DNA of 64,000 bases from Sesamum alatum (GCA_034509735.1 JACGWO010000004.1:12567395-12631394); one strand, 5' to 3'; positions 1-12,608 are shown, numbered from the stretch's first letter. The notes: generated from the sequence alone by a model not told the origin. Translations and numbers: made by a program.

Positions 1-821
1 AGGCTTATTAAAAGGGAACGAATTACACGAATTGACTGCGAAATCTTAAAATGGTCTTAGATTTCCAGAACCTTAACTCACATAACCGGATGAGGACGTT
101 CCTCAACCCTTGCTGGAGGGGTCGACAACTAAGACAACGCTTGGCGTTCAAAAGTTGAAGGATGACCATCGGCAAGTAGGATAAAATGATGTCGGCTCAA
201 ACTATGCTTCGTTTGCATCATATGGTCCCGGACCAGCATGTAGGGTAAAATGCAACGTAGGCATTTTTGAAGCTAAGATGACGGTAGGGATGTCTATACA
301 AAGAACATGGAGTGATGATGCAATCCTTAGTGGAGAAGCTCAGAAGACCTCCACGTCAGTCTTGAAATAGAGACGTATATTGACATGATCATTCAGTCTC
401 TGCCTACCTCCTACGAACCATTAATTATCAAACATGAACAAGCTTAGAAAAGATCTTCATAGGTTGATAATTATGTTGGTCTAGTACGAAACGATTGCAA
501 AATCTGCACCGTCCGTACTAGGAGGAGAGGCTTCAACCTCCATAGCGAAAGGCAAGGGTGCCAGACGCCAAAAGAGGAAAAGGGTAAGGTGACATCAACT
601 ATTAAACACTTCAAGTGCTATTCCTTTACAACACAGGGTGGAGGTAAAGGAAAGAGCAAAAGGTTCAAGCAGTGAAGTTCATAGATTTCTAAGAACGTAA
701 GCATTCACTGTCGTAAATAGGGCCATTGGAAAAGGGAGTATCCTAAACCCCTCTCTAATGTAGGTAAAATTTGATGTTGAGTATTGACATGATCACTTTT
801 ACTCTATTTGGTATATGATAT
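1..821 (+). pseudogene. Decayed Copia gag fragment (element Z0)
   Basis: This is the remains of a Copia gag, aligned by eye to the gag regions of C1 and E1 in this window. It enters near codon 16 of gag and runs to the start of protease. A zinc-knuckle trace lies at about 702-752, but it has an in-frame stop and its last Cys codon TGT has become TAT (Tyr). Stops and indels occur throughout. The trace stops where the A1 5' LTR begins, at a point equivalent to the protease DTG region. The divergence is clearly greater than in the other copies, so this is probably an old copy. It resembles the defective C/E lineage more than A or B. Confidence 0.75.
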
Positions 822-2203
822 TGTTAGAATAGGTGACCATGTAGCCAATCTTGGCAGGCAAAATGTAACCTATGTCTAGACAATTTCAGGGATTTGATAA
901 ATTATTAATGAATAAAGAAGTGAAATTCATTTGGCATTACTTTGTTTGTGTTCACTTTATCTGCATTACATATCTGTTCACTACGCAAACAAAGCCCACA
1001 GACTGAAAACGTATTTCGGGGACTGGCACTACGCTTGGAGATAGGTCCATGAAATTAGTCCCGCCGAATCAGTCCGGAAATCTCCAAGTCAAGGAATCTC
1101 GAAAATGGGTATCGAGATTCCCCTTAAGACTTGCACTAAGCATCTGCTATCGTATTTCATCGACGGGTGACGAAGGTTGTCTAAGTAGTGTTAGTAGGTT
1201 AGCCTGCTAGGGACCAGCTGACTGAGGTGACTCGCGGGAACCGTCTTACGAAGGACCTTGAGTAGGGTCGGCTAGGTATGATGTGTGTTCCCGGTTCCAA
1301 CAGTACAGGTCAAGTCCTTTCACTTGAGGAACTGCTGAGTTTACCTGTATATCAGGGCTATATCTTAGATATGGTGAGAGATTGCCAAGAAGCACTTGAG
1401 TAGTCATAAGCCATGTCTAGTGCACCTCCGGTGTACAGAGTGACAGTAGTTTCCAAGAAAGGATCTGTCTCCTGTCAAAAGGCATTGACAGTTGAGTCTC
1501 ACATATGCTCTGTGTCTTATCCCTAAAATCTGTGGCCACAGTAACTGAACAAAAGGGAAGGTTTCCCTTTCGGCGTTTAGTAAGGAAAGACCGACACTTA
1601 GGTCCAAAATGGGTACCTGCAATTTCCGTGCCCTAGACCCTAAGTAGTGAAACCGTAGACGGAAGGACAAGTGTACTGTTAGAGCCTAAATGTTCATCCC
1701 CGATTATTCACCTAGTCTCTAGTGCCATGGACCGTTGCTAGATGGTCACCCATGGTAACGGGCGGATTCTAGGAACCCGACCAAGTCTAGCTGAAAGGTG
1801 AACCTAAAGCATCACACACAATCCACACACATTAATTATTTAATTTAGAATTAAATATTTGGAGAAATGGAATGATTAAATTGGATTTAATTGGGTCTTT
1901 TATTTTCTTGGAGAGAATTAATTTCATTTATTAGATAAAAGGGATTAATCTAATAAATTAGATTTATTAGAAAATTAATTTAATGGGCCTAGAATAAATA
2001 TTTATGCCCTTTGGAATATTTAAATAGGTTTTAAATATTCCATTAAATTAAATTAATGGTTGAGATTAAAAGGAAAGATGGATGGCTAGGATTAATTTGA
2101 CTAGGTCAAATTACTACTTTGACTAGGACTTTGACTACGTCAAAATCCTAGTCAAAATAGTCTTCTTTAGAGTTGGAGTTTGAACAGGATTAAACTCCTC
2201 CTC

Positions 2204-2212
2204 TATATATAG
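2204..2212 (+). promoter_or_regulatory. Putative LTR TATA box
   Basis: TATATATAG follows a CCTCCTC stretch. The 3' LTR has TATATAAA at the same place (14007-14014) and the minus-strand solo LTR A3 has TATAAAT (39231-39237 in plus coordinates). This would place the RNA start about 30 bp downstream, just before the AC/TC repeat. The position is conserved in three family-A LTRs; activity is inferred. Confidence 0.6.
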
Positions 2213-2248
2213 TCCTAGCCCCTCACCATAAAAGAGATGATGAAACTC

Positions 2249-2282
2249 CAACACACACACACACACACACACTCTCTCTCTC
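2249..2282 (+). repeat. AC/TC microsatellite
   Basis: An (AC)n run followed by (TC)n lies just after the probable transcription start. The 3' LTR has only a short ACACACACAC tract at the matching place, so the array has changed length since insertion. Confidence 0.9.
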
Positions 2283-2800
2283 GTGCTCACTCTCCTCTCG
2301 TCGCCCTCTCTCACTCTCTCAAGAATATTATTTTCTTGTTCTTTTGTTCTTGAACAATTGAACATAGGAGGATTAATCCCGTTAAATTAATAACGTGTGA
2401 TTGATCCGTCCTCTCCAATATACTTGCTCGTTGCTAGCACGACATGCAAAATACGTAGGTGGATTGCGTGTCACAATTTGGAGAATCTCATATACGAGAT
2501 TTAGTGCAAATCGGGGAACAACGCGAGTACCGGTTAGAAGACGAAAACGACAATCGGTAGGTCCCGATTTACTTTTCGTCCCTCTTTTTATTTTTTTAAT
2601 CCTACGGCCTCCGTGATTGTTTCTATGCTTTTTAATTAATGAGATACACCGAACACCTGGGAACTTCAAGGGTACACCCCTTGAATGTGTTCTTTATTTT
2701 TATTTTTTTTACGTAAAAGCATGTTTAAATTTTTGTTATTTAATTTTATACCGCGTTTCCGCATTCGCGCTATTTCCCAGGACGATCCACAATCTTTCGG

Positions 2801-2816
2801 TGGTATCAGAGCCCGG
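2801..2816 (+). other. Primer-binding site, initiator tRNA-Met
   Basis: TGGTATCAGAGC is the standard plant Copia site complementary to the 3' end of initiator tRNA-Met. It primes minus-strand cDNA. One G separates it from the LTR end. Confidence 0.92.
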
Positions 2817-4627
2817 TTCGGTGTATAGGCCTAGGGTTTTACGTGCGTTTTAAGCATGAAACGTGTTTTGGCATGTTTTGATTAATTCTTGATTGTATTA
2901 TTATTAAAGCATGTCGTTTTCTTGCTTTTAAATTCGTATGATTTTTGGTATTGTTGGATTTTTCAGTTTTTCTTGGGAAACGGGGGGTGAAAATCGAAAT
3001 AAAACGAAGAAACGCCGCAGCACGTGGGCCTGCCGGAGGCTGGCCTCGCGTGGCCGTGTGCACAGGCGAGGCAGACGCACGCAGGTAGAGGAGCCTACGC
3101 GCGGCCGCCTGCACTAGGCGCGCTTGGCTGTGCGCAGACAACCTTCCGGGCGACAGGCAGGCGGCTGGCCGGGTGCGTGCGCAAACGGGCAGGGAAACTC
3201 GCGCACGCGCGCCAGGCTAGCGTGCTGGGATGCCTGCGCGCCCGGACGCGCTGCCCGAACGATGGTGTCTGCGCGCCCAGTGTGCGTGCGCGAGGGCAGG
3301 CGCATGAGTGGCAGCCGACAAGCTAGCACGCGCGGGCAAGGGAGCCTGCACGCGTGGCAACCTGCCGGCGCGCGCGGCCGTGCAGCCTGGTGCCGACCAG
3401 GCGCGCGCACAAGCAGGCAGAGGCTTGCGAACGCGCGCCCGGTCAGGCAGCGCCTGCACGTGCCGGCTGGCGGCTGCTGGTGGCGGCGGCCGACTGCGGT
3501 GTTAGGGTTTCTCTTTATTTTTCAGTTTTAATTTTTTAATTAACTCTGAAAATTCATTTTTGTTTAATTTTCGCCTATTTTCTAAGACATTATTTTCGGA
3601 GGTTAAATTATGTTGGATTTGTAATCCCGGGGATAATTTACCTAGAAATAATGAGGAAGGGTCTTCGTAAAACTGGAAATATATTATTGCCAATGGTTGT
3701 ACCATATTTTTCATACGTTACGCATTTATTTTATTTTGGATAATTATGATTGGTAATCATGTGATATTAGCATATATTTTATATGATTGGATCATGCGAT
3801 TATGTGCGTTGGATGGAAATGGATGATCACGAGCCCTAGACCGAATGTATGGTTTAATTTTATGTTGGGCCTGTGTGCCTCTTTTTCTGCTTTCTCCTTC
3901 TCCCTTTCTAGTTGCCTTGGAATAATAAGGCATTCTTCCTCCCTCCTTATGTACTCCCCCCGGGTTTTCGCTGGGGTTTCTATTTTACATATGTAATGAG
4001 AGTAGAATAGGAGTGAGGTTTTAATTTTATGTAATTGGTGGAGAAGAAGGAAGGTCTACATGGAGAGCCCAGACTGGAGGTTCCAAGGAGTTTCCATGAA
4101 GAGAAGAAAGAGAAAAGAGACCAAGGCCCATCAGAATGATGATTGGGTTACTATTAATGTAATAGTGTAGGACCAACCCTAGATTGACCATAGATCCACT
4201 GTGGGCTCAGTGGATCGCATAGGATCCGGGCTCGTGATCATCCAACAGGGGCGTGCTAGGCTTTAATTTTGCATGTGGTCATTATGATGGATGAATGGTG
4301 TTTTGTTTATCATATAACTGCTGTGGATGCAATTTACTTACGCATTATGGATGAATGTGTTGATATATTTATTTATGAGATCTCGGTCATTTATTACTCT
4401 CACATTGATTGGACCAATGTCCAAATATTAGACCATAGACAAAATGGACATGGACTTTAGGAGTATGTCCATGCCTTCCAATCCATGGATAGTGAGGAAG
4501 CTGATTTAGGTTGATAGCGTGGTCTCACGAGTTGTGGCACGTCTATCGTACTTAAAAGAAACTGCACTGTATCATGAACGAAAAATAGACTACTGTTACC
4601 TATCTCACGAGTCATGGAGGTAGCAGT
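2817..4627 (+). other. A1 leader, first copy
   Basis: This is untranslated leader with no convincing gene. In order it holds a GC-rich island, an AT-rich stretch, a run ending in TGTACTCCCCCC...GGGG, a hairpin at 4193-4216 (GATCCACTG arm, loop TGGGCT, CAGTGGATC arm), and two palindromes related to CACGAGTCGTG (4526-4536 and 4606-4616, each with one change). It stops abruptly where a B-type LTR begins. The part from about 3500 is homologous to 7021-8170, so the leader is present twice in A1. Confidence 0.8.
3005..3503 (+). other. GC-rich island in leader
   Basis: About 500 bp of CpG-rich DNA sits in otherwise AT-rich sequence, with many GCGCGC and GCACGCG runs. It is open in several frames on both strands, giving Ala/Arg/Pro/Cys-rich predictions, which is what GC-rich DNA does when stop codons are rare. 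No recognisable protein motif is present. Similar islands occur at the same leader position in A1 second copy, A2, C1, E1 and G1, and a short one in B1. Confidence 0.75.
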
Positions 4628-6850
4628 TGTTGGAATAGGTGACCAGAAAGCCAATAGGTTTGGCAATTTGTAACCTATTCGACAACTTGATGTAGATGTA
4701 ATATTATTATGTGATGAATAAGATGAGTGTTCGTCACCAATGGTACCTTCTTTGTTGCGCTCATCTTACATTTGTTAAAATGGTGTTTAACCTATATCGC
4801 AACAAAGCCCACAGACCATGGATAACAACTCGTGCAGTTGGGCCACGCATTGGATGGTGGTCATGAAACCAACCTATTAAGAGTTGGGTCTGAAACGTTC
4901 CAAGTCGAGGACCTCGAGACAGGGCATCGAGAGTCCTATTGAGACTTGCGTCAAGAGTCGTGTTCATTAGATGAGTGCCGTGTTTCATCGGCAACAGGTG
5001 TGGGACGCCTACACGATCTTGATGGGTTGGTCGACTAGGGTCGAGCCGACTGGACTGACTCGTGGGGATCATCATATGGAAGCTTTGGAGGCTTGATCGG
5101 TATGATTGGTTTTTCCCAGTTCCGATAGTACGGGAGTAATCCTCAGACTTGAGGAATTATGGCAGTCGCGTGCACAGGACGGCTGTATCTTGGATCTGGC
5201 GAGAGGTAATCATTCTGTTAGATGATTATCATAAGCCTTGTCCAGTGCAGTCGGAATATGTAGCGAGGCCGGTGCATTCCAAGAAGAGGATCCGTCCCCC
5301 GTCAGTATCTGACAGAGGTATCTCCTATGCACTCGGAGACACGTTCATGTTGTTTAAAGCTGTGGCCACAGTGGTTTGGTCGAACAGGGAATTGTTTCTT
5401 GTGTCGACGCAATGAAGCATACGTGGTCTCGAGTATTAAGCATAGATGCATATTCAAGGATGGGAACCGACGCCCAATTCCATAACCTAGACTAAGGCCG
5501 GGAGACGGTAGACGGAAGGATGGTACCCGTACGAAATCGGCGCCTAAATGTTCACGCCAATTCACCTAGTCTCTAGTGCCATGGACCGTTGCTAGACGGC
5601 CACCCATGGTAACGGGCCCTTGTGGGACATGGGCCCAAGTCTAGCTGAGGGTGAACCTAAAGGGTCACACACAAATCACCGAGGAGGTTGAGAGATCGAC
5701 TTGGAGTCAATCTCGAAGGATAAATAAGTAGTTGGATTACTTAAGGGAAAGTCCATTGGATGGACGGGCCGATATTGTATCAAGCTTTCGTTTAATCGGT
5801 AAATTGAATTTTCGATTAAATATGGAAAGTTGAGACGTTGAGACGTTGGATCTTTTAATTGGATTAAAAGATCAACGGGAATAATTTAAATAGACATTAA
5901 ATTGGATTTAATGTTGGATTCGTCGTAATTGGATTACGATAAAATTCGGTCCGTTAAATTATACCCGAGAGGAGAAATAATTCCTATTTTGGAATAGGAA
6001 GAAGTTGGACTTCTTCCCTTAATTAAACATGGCCGACATGCTCCCTTGGAGGAAGCAAAATCAGCCATGTTTCATGCTAGGTGGTATGTTCACTTATCTC
6101 TTTTGGAAAGAGACAAATCAACTCCAATCAAGCTCTTCCCTTTTGGTATGATTTGATCATACCATAAATTTTGGTAGGCTTGATTGAAGAATTGATGGTG
6201 ATTGATTGGAATGAATCTAGACATCCTTGGATGAACCTAGACACATTCCAATAATCACATTAATTATGTATATATATTAGAATATACAACTCCAAGTGTG
6301 TGTGATTCATTATTCATCTTTTTCTAGGAAAAAGAGAAGACAGAAATCCTCTCCTCTCTCTCAAACTCTCGGCCTCTCCCCCTCTCTTACACTTGTGTTC
6401 TTCACTTGATTTTGAATCAAGAAGAAGAGCAAAGTAAGTTTAAGAGAGCACTAATTCATAGTGTTCTTCTCTTAAACCGATTCCTTCTTAAACCCGTTCT
6501 TTTCTAGCAAGAAGAATGTGTGTTTCTTCCGGTGTGATGTGGATCACCTTTGGAGAATCCATACGTTTGGATTTCGTGAGCATTCCGGAGAAGGAACAAC
6601 GCAAGTAGCCAGGAGCATACGCTAAATAATCAAAGGTAACGGTTTATTACGCTTTGATTGATTTAATATACATCTATGCCCTGTGTGTTTAAATATATGT
6701 TTATAATATTTACACATCCTACATCAAACGCCCGGATGAGCACCCAAGGGTACACCCCTTGGGATTCGTATTTTAAATTAGATTTGATCTAATTTACTCA
6801 CTTTACGCACTTTTCTCGCTTCCGCTCGCTGTCCCGGGGGATCCGCTTGT
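4628..6850 (+). repeat. B-type LTR intruding in A1 leader, 3' end clipped
   Basis: This starts TGTTGGAATAGGTGACC and follows the B LTR at 31244-33019, but includes about 440 bp that copy lacks. It ends at ...CGCTTGT, lacking the last six bases (CCTTCA) of the B LTR and any primer-binding site, and passes straight into a GC-rich leader. The left flank pentamer is GCAGT; a matching right duplication is not at the junction. It contains the box at 5579-5609, the palindrome at 5360-5371 and hairpins such as 5849-5873 (10-bp arms, loop TTGGA), 5933-5949 and 5997-6017. It is either a recombined solo LTR or the 5' LTR of a hybrid element. Confidence 0.85.
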
Positions 6851-8550
6851 GTCTGCGCGCGCGCGCTCGGCAGGCGTGCCCAGTGCACGTCCACGCGCGC
6901 ACTGCGCAGGGCGCGGCCGGCAGCCAGCAGGCCAGCGTGCGCGCGAGGCAAGGGAGCCTGCGCGCGCGACGGCCTGCCGGAACGCCAGGCCGCGCCTGCC
7001 GGCGGCGGCGGCGGCTGCTAAGGTTTTAAAACCCTAGTAGTGTTTTTTTTTAATTTTTTAAATTATTTTCAGTTTTAATTTTGAATTAATTCTGAAAAAT
7101 CATTTTTGGGTTCAATTATGCCTAATTTTCTAAAGGCATTATTTTAGGAGTAAAATAAATTGGATTTGGAATCCCGGGTTATTTTACTTAAAATAATGAG
7201 GAAAGGTTTTCCTAAAACGAGAAAATATTATTACCAATACTTGTGTTTTATTTTTCACACGTTATGCACATATTCATTTATTTTATTATTTTGAATATTT
7301 ATGATTGGAAATCATGTGTTGTTGGTATATTGTAATTATATGATTAGATCATGTGATTATGTGTGTTGGATGGAAATGGATGATCACGAACCTTAGACCG
7401 AATGTATGGTTTATTTTCTGTTGGGCCTGTGTGCCTCTTTTACTGCTTTCTCCTTCTCTCTTTCTAGTTGCCTTGGAATAATAAGGCATTCTACCTCCCT
7501 CCTTATGTACTCCCCCGGATTTTCGTTGGGGTTTCTTTTTTTTAATATGTAATGAGAGTAGACTAGGAGTGAGGTTTCTTTTTTTTGTAATTGGTGGAGA
7601 AGAAGGAAGGACCACATGGAGAGCCCAGACGGGAGGTCCCTTGGAGTTTTCCATGAAGTAAAGAAAGACAAAAGAGACCAAGGCCCATCAGCATGATGAT
7701 TGGGTTACTATTAATGTAATAGTATAGGAAAACCCTAGATTGACCATAGATCCACTGCGGGCTCAGTGGGTCGCATAGGATTTGGGCTCGAGATCATCCA
7801 ACAGGGGCGTGCTAGGCTTTAATTTTGCATGTGGTTATTATGATGGATGAATGGGCTTTTATTTATCATATAACTGCTATGGATGGTTTAATTTACGCAT
7901 TATGGATGTATGTGTGAATGTTTATTTATTTGAGATCTCGGTCATTTACTACTCTCACATTGGTTGGACCAATGTCAAAATATTAGACCCTAGACAAAAT
8001 GGACATGAACTCTAGGAGTTTGTCCATGCCTTCCAATCCATGGCATAGTGAGGAAGCTGCTTTAGGTCAATAGCGTGGTCTCACGAGTCGTGACACGTTA
8101 TTGTACTTAAAAGAAGCTGCACTATATCATGAGCGAAAAATGGGCTGCTGTTACCTGTCTCACGAGTCGTGGGGGTACCAGTGGGTCTGTGGCTCGGTCA
8201 ATTGGGTTGGGTCTAACGCCCAATTAACATAATTCGCTTGGAGTCCTCGGGATCATGTGAAAGGGTGAGGCAATAATCTTGGGAATCTCGTGGAACGAGA
8301 ATGGTATGGAATACCTCCCACAGGATCTTTTCCATGCGAATCGTAAAAGCGGGGTATTGGAAAAATCGCTGTGGATCCCAAGCTCACTAGGAAAGGATTT
8401 CCCAAAAAATCACGTTTGAGAGTGCCGTGTTTTCGTATAAATAGTGGGAGGATTAAATGACTAAAGTCCATGCATTTAATTATTTTATCAAACCACCGTC
8501 TTTTATTTTTCTACTGATTGCGCGTTGTTTTCTAAAATATAGATTTTAAA
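6851..8550 (+). other. A1 leader, second copy
   Basis: This untranslated leader directly precedes gag. A GC-rich island (6851-7020) is followed by sequence homologous to the first leader copy. It includes the hairpin at 7749-7772, perfect CACGAGTCGTG palindromes at 8082-8092 and 8161-8171, and a TATAAATAG box at 8436-8444. No gene is visible. The primer-binding site expected upstream is absent because the B-type LTR is joined inside the island. Confidence 0.8.
8436..8444 (+). promoter_or_regulatory. TATAAATAG box upstream of gag
   Basis: TATAAATAGTGGGAGG lies 107 bp before the gag start. The same string is at 27567-27575 (B1), 63231-63239 (F1) and, on the minus strand, 36490-36498 (A2). It could be an internal promoter for gag or part of an RNA signal. 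It is degraded in C1, E1 and G1. Confidence 0.4.
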
Positions 8551-11500
8551 ATGTCTAAGAACCCACTTTCCACCATTCTTGAGACAAACAAATTCAATAG
8601 AACAAATTACAACGACTGGTTGCGCAATCTCAGGATAGTCCTAGATTACGAGAACCAAGGCTACGTCATGGACGAGCCTCTCCCTAGGACCTTGCCGGAA
8701 GGATCCACGCCAGAAGAACGTGAGACGTTCGAGACTCGGCATAAGGATAACCGGAAGGTCCGTAGCGTCATACTTGCTTCGTTGACCAATGAGATTCAGA
8801 AGCAATATGAAATGCTAGACGATGTCCCTTCCATTATGGCTCACCTTAAGGATTGCTATGCAGTCCCGGACCGGCATACTAGGTATGTCGCGATGAAGGC
8901 GTTCTTTGGAACTAAAATGATAGAAGGATCCTCTGTACAAGAGCACGGGGTTAAAATGCTTACCGTGGTGGAAAAGCTCGAGGACCTAAAGGCAGGTCTC
9001 GATAATGAAACGTACATAGATGTGATCCTTCAGTCACTCCCACCCTCCTTTGACCAATTTATCGTCAACTACAACATGAACGCACTTGAGAAGGGCATTC
9101 ATGAGTTGATCAATATGTTGGTGCAATACGAGGCAACGACTAAGAACTCCACGCCTTCGGTATTGTTTGGAGGTGCTTCAACTTCCAATACGAAAGGGAA
9201 AGGTGCTGGACGTTCGAAGAAGAAGAAAAGGAAGGGAAAGGCCGTCAAAGCAGCTACGAACACTAAGAGTGTTCCCATTGCCAAAGAGGGGAAAGGCAAA
9301 GGAAAGGGAAAGTTTGTCTCCAAGCAACAGTCGAAGGCATATGACACATGTATCAACTGCCGTGAGAAAGGGCATTGGAAGAGAGAGTGCCCCAAACTCT
9401 TCTCGAACCAAGGTATTTATGTGATTGAGGTTAATATGGTCACTAATTCTGCCTCTTGGGTATTGGATACCGGCTGTGGAGCTCACATTTGCAATAACTT
9501 GCAGGTGTTGAAAAGAAGCAGAAAACTGGGTAGCGGGGACATGATCCTGAAGCTTGGGAATGGCAAGGCCATCTCGGCAGAAGCAGTAGGATCCGCCACT
9601 CTAGTGATTAGTGATAGTATTAGCATAGATTTAGAGCAAGTTTATTTTGTACCTAGTATGATTAAAAACATCATTTCCATTCCATTGTTGGACAATAGTG
9701 GTTATGAGTTTAGAATCAATAAAAATTGCTTTTATTTGATGAGGTGTGGAATTGCTCATCTACTTGGTACATTGCATAACGGGCTCTATATCTTGCAACA
9801 AACGAATTTCGTTCTCAACACTCAACACAAACGAAAATTAGATAATAACGGGAACGCACGTCTGTGGCACGCTAGGCTAGGTCACATATCCCAAGACAGG
9901 ATGAAGAGGTTGGTAGACTCAAAGAACCTAGAGGTTGGGGACTTGAACGATCTACCAACTTGTGAATCCTGTCTAAGAGGTAAAATGACCAAGAAGCCCT
10001 TTGTAGGACAAAGTAGGCTTGCCACAAGTCTGTTGGACTTGGTCCATACAGACGTATGTGGACCACTAAGGACGCAGGCCCGAGGTGGGTTCTCCTACTT
10101 CATAACCTTTACCGATGATCATTCACGGTATGGTTATGTTTACCTAATGAGGTACAAGTCTGAAGCTCTTGAGAGGTTTAAAGAATTCAGACTTGAAGTG
10201 GAGAACCAGACCAACTGCAAAATTAAAGTCCTATTGTCGGACCGAGGCGGTGAATACCTTAGTACGGAGTTCCTAGATTATCTAAAAGAACATGGTATAA
10301 TATCAGAATGGACACCTCCAGGAACACCACAGTTAAATGGTGTCTTTGAAAGGAGGAATCGAACCCTGTTGGACATGGTTCGGTCTATGATGAGTTTTAC
10401 CAAATTGCCTTTATCCTTTTGGGGCTATGCACTAGAAACGGCAGCCAAATTATTGAATTTAGCGCCTACTAGTACATTGACCTAAACGCCATATGAAATA
10501 TGGCACGGCAAGCCTGCGTCCTACAACTACTTGAAAGTGTGGGGTAGCCCCACATACGTCAAGAGGTTAGTGGGAGATAAGCTAGAATCCAGGTTTAGCT
10601 TATGCAGGTTCATTGGATACCCTAAGGAAACTGCGGGTTATTACTTTTATGACCCCTTGGAACAAAAGGTGTTTGTTTCAAGAAATGCAGTATTCTTGGA
10701 GCAAGGCTTCCTGGAGGATATCCAACCTGATGAGCTGATCCTTGAGGAATCAAGTGATGGAATCCAGCCATCAGACACAGCCGCGGAACCCTCACTTAGA
10801 GGATTCAGGATAGACAGCCGAAGGGCTGACCAACCTTGAGAGGTCCAACATGCTAGGCATGAAGGACAGCCTCAGGAACAGCCAGCCCCGGTTCCTGAAC
10901 CACCGGCTCCGATACAATCAGCGCCCACAGTCACCACTGACGTTCCCGTTCTCCGTAGGTCCACTAGAAAGTCCAGACCTCCAGTGAGATATGGCTTTCT
11001 GGGAGCGACCGATGTTTTGGATAATGATCCTAAAACATATGGAGAAGCGATGTCTGACATCGACTCCGGGAAATGGCTTGAGGCCATGAAAGCCGAAATG
11101 GACTCCATGAACGAGAACCAAGTCTGGAGTCTTGTAGATCCACCGAAAGGTGTTAAGCCAGTGGGCTGTAAGTGGGTCTACAAGCGCAAACTTGGCGTTG
11201 ATGGAGAAGTCACAACCTTTAAGGCTAGGCTTGTAGCTAAGGGATACACTCAACGACCCGGGGTCGATTTTGAGGATACCTACTCGCCAGTAGCCATGGC
11301 TAAGTCCATTCGGATCCTGCTCGCCATAGCAGCATGGTATGACTATGAGATATGGCAGATGGACGTGAAAACGGCCTTCCTCAAACGGTTTCGTTGAAGA
11401 AGAGATCTATATGGATCAGCCAGAGGGTTTCACGGTTACTAGAGAAGAACAGAAAATCTGTCGCCTCCAGAAGTCCATCTGTGGCCTCAAACAAGCCTCC

Positions 11501-12604
11501 CGAAGTTGGAACATTCGCTTTGACGAAGTAATACGGGGCTATGACTTTATCAAAAACGAATCCGACCCTTGTGTATACAAGAAAGTCAGTGGGAGCTCAA
11601 TAGTGTTCCTAGTGCTTTATGTGGATGACATTCTACTCATTTGTAATGACGTTAGAATGTTAGGAAACACAAAAGCATGGTTGTCAACCCAGTTTTTCAT
11701 GAAGGACTTGGGTGAAGCCTCCGACATCCTAGGCATCCAGATTGTCAGGGACAGATCTAAAAGGATGTTAGGATTCACCCAAAACTCGTATATGGAGAAA
11801 GTCCTAAAGAGATATCGAATGGACAACTCCAAACGAGGATTCCTTCCCATGAGGCATGGGATCAAGTTTTCCAAGAAACAGTCCCCACAGACTGATGAGG
11901 AACTTGAAAGGATGAAAGTCATCCCCTATGCTTCTGCCGTAGGTGGCATCCAATATGCGGTCCATTGCACTAGGCCTGACATTGCATACGCTTTGAGCGT
12001 AACAAGCAGATATCAGTCCTGCACAGGAGAAGCACATTGGAATGCTGTTAAGGGCATCCTTAAGTACCTAAGGAGGACTAAGGAGATGTTCTTAGTCTAT
12101 GGCAATGGAGAACTAATTCTGGAAGGCTTTAGCGACGCTAGCTTCCAGTCTGATAACGCTGATGCCAAGTGTCAATCGGGGTACGTATTCAAACTCAATG
12201 GAGGAGTAGTAGCTTGGAAAGGTTCCAAGCAAGCAACCATTGCTGACTCCACCACAGAGGCTGAATACATAGCAGCTTCAGAAGCTGCTAAGGAAGCGGT
12301 TTGGATGAGAAACTACATCCAAGAGTTGGGTGTGGTGCCTAGCATCGCCGAGCCTGTTGTCATCTTCTGTGATAACAACGGTGCAATAGCGCAATTAATG
12401 GAACCGAGATCTCATCACCGTTCCAAACACATTCTTAGACGCTAGCATCTTCTTAGAGAAATGGTAGGAAGAGGTGACGTCCGGATGGACCGAGTCAACT
12501 CAGCAGACAACACAGCAGACCCGCTGACAAAGCCTATGTCGCAGAGCGCTCATACGCAACATCTTGAGAAGATACGGATTAGACATATGGGCAATTGGCT
12601 TTAA
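8551..12604 (+). pseudogene. A1 Copia gag-pol polyprotein, four lesions
   Basis: This is a Copia polyprotein reading gag, protease, integrase, RT and RNase H. The start ATG follows AAA and matches all sister copies (MSKNPL). It shows a UBN2-like gag, a zinc knuckle at residues 267-280 (C267, C270, H275, C280), protease D306-T307-G308, GAG-pre-integrase near residue 439 and integrase catalytic D501, D564, E600 (35 residues between the last two). The RT YVDD is at 11618-11629, and RNase H includes a TEAEY motif. The reading frame is broken by TAA at 10483 (sisters CAA), TGA at 10837 (sisters CGA), an extra A near 11385 and TAG at 12443. The natural stop is TAA at 12602. Gag to integrase could still be translated to residue 644. 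Confidence 0.93.
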
Positions 12605-12608
12605 AGGT

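Larger units (their letters stand above)
822..2799 (+). repeat. A1 5' LTR (family A)
   Basis: The LTR begins TGTTAGAATAGGTGACC and ends directly before the primer-binding site. The last dinucleotide is CG rather than CA, a terminal mutation. It matches the 3' LTR at 12621-14594 along its length. It contains the CTGTGGCCACAG palindrome (1530-1541), the CCATGG-flanked conserved box (1725-1755), inverted repeats with TTAGA, TTGGA and TAGGT loops (1837-1857, 1875-1891, 1950-1970, 2014-2040), a TATA box, and an AC/TC microsatellite. Short open frames inside it recur in other A LTRs only because the repeat recurs. Confidence 0.92.

Noticed and set aside
1404..1670. Open frame of 88 codons in a family-A LTR, repeated in the other A LTRs
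   Set aside because: It recurs because the LTR recurs. It has no start context, no known motif and sits in U3; similar short frames exist in B, C, E and G LTRs.
3024..3531. Several overlapping Ala/Arg/Pro-rich open frames on both strands of the GC-rich island
   Set aside because: GC-rich DNA lacks stop codons by chance. Overlap in many frames and lack of conservation between islands argue against coding.
11411..12445. Separate RT gene beginning at the Met before DQPEGF
   Set aside because: This Met is internal to the polyprotein; the apparent start results from the frameshift near 11385.
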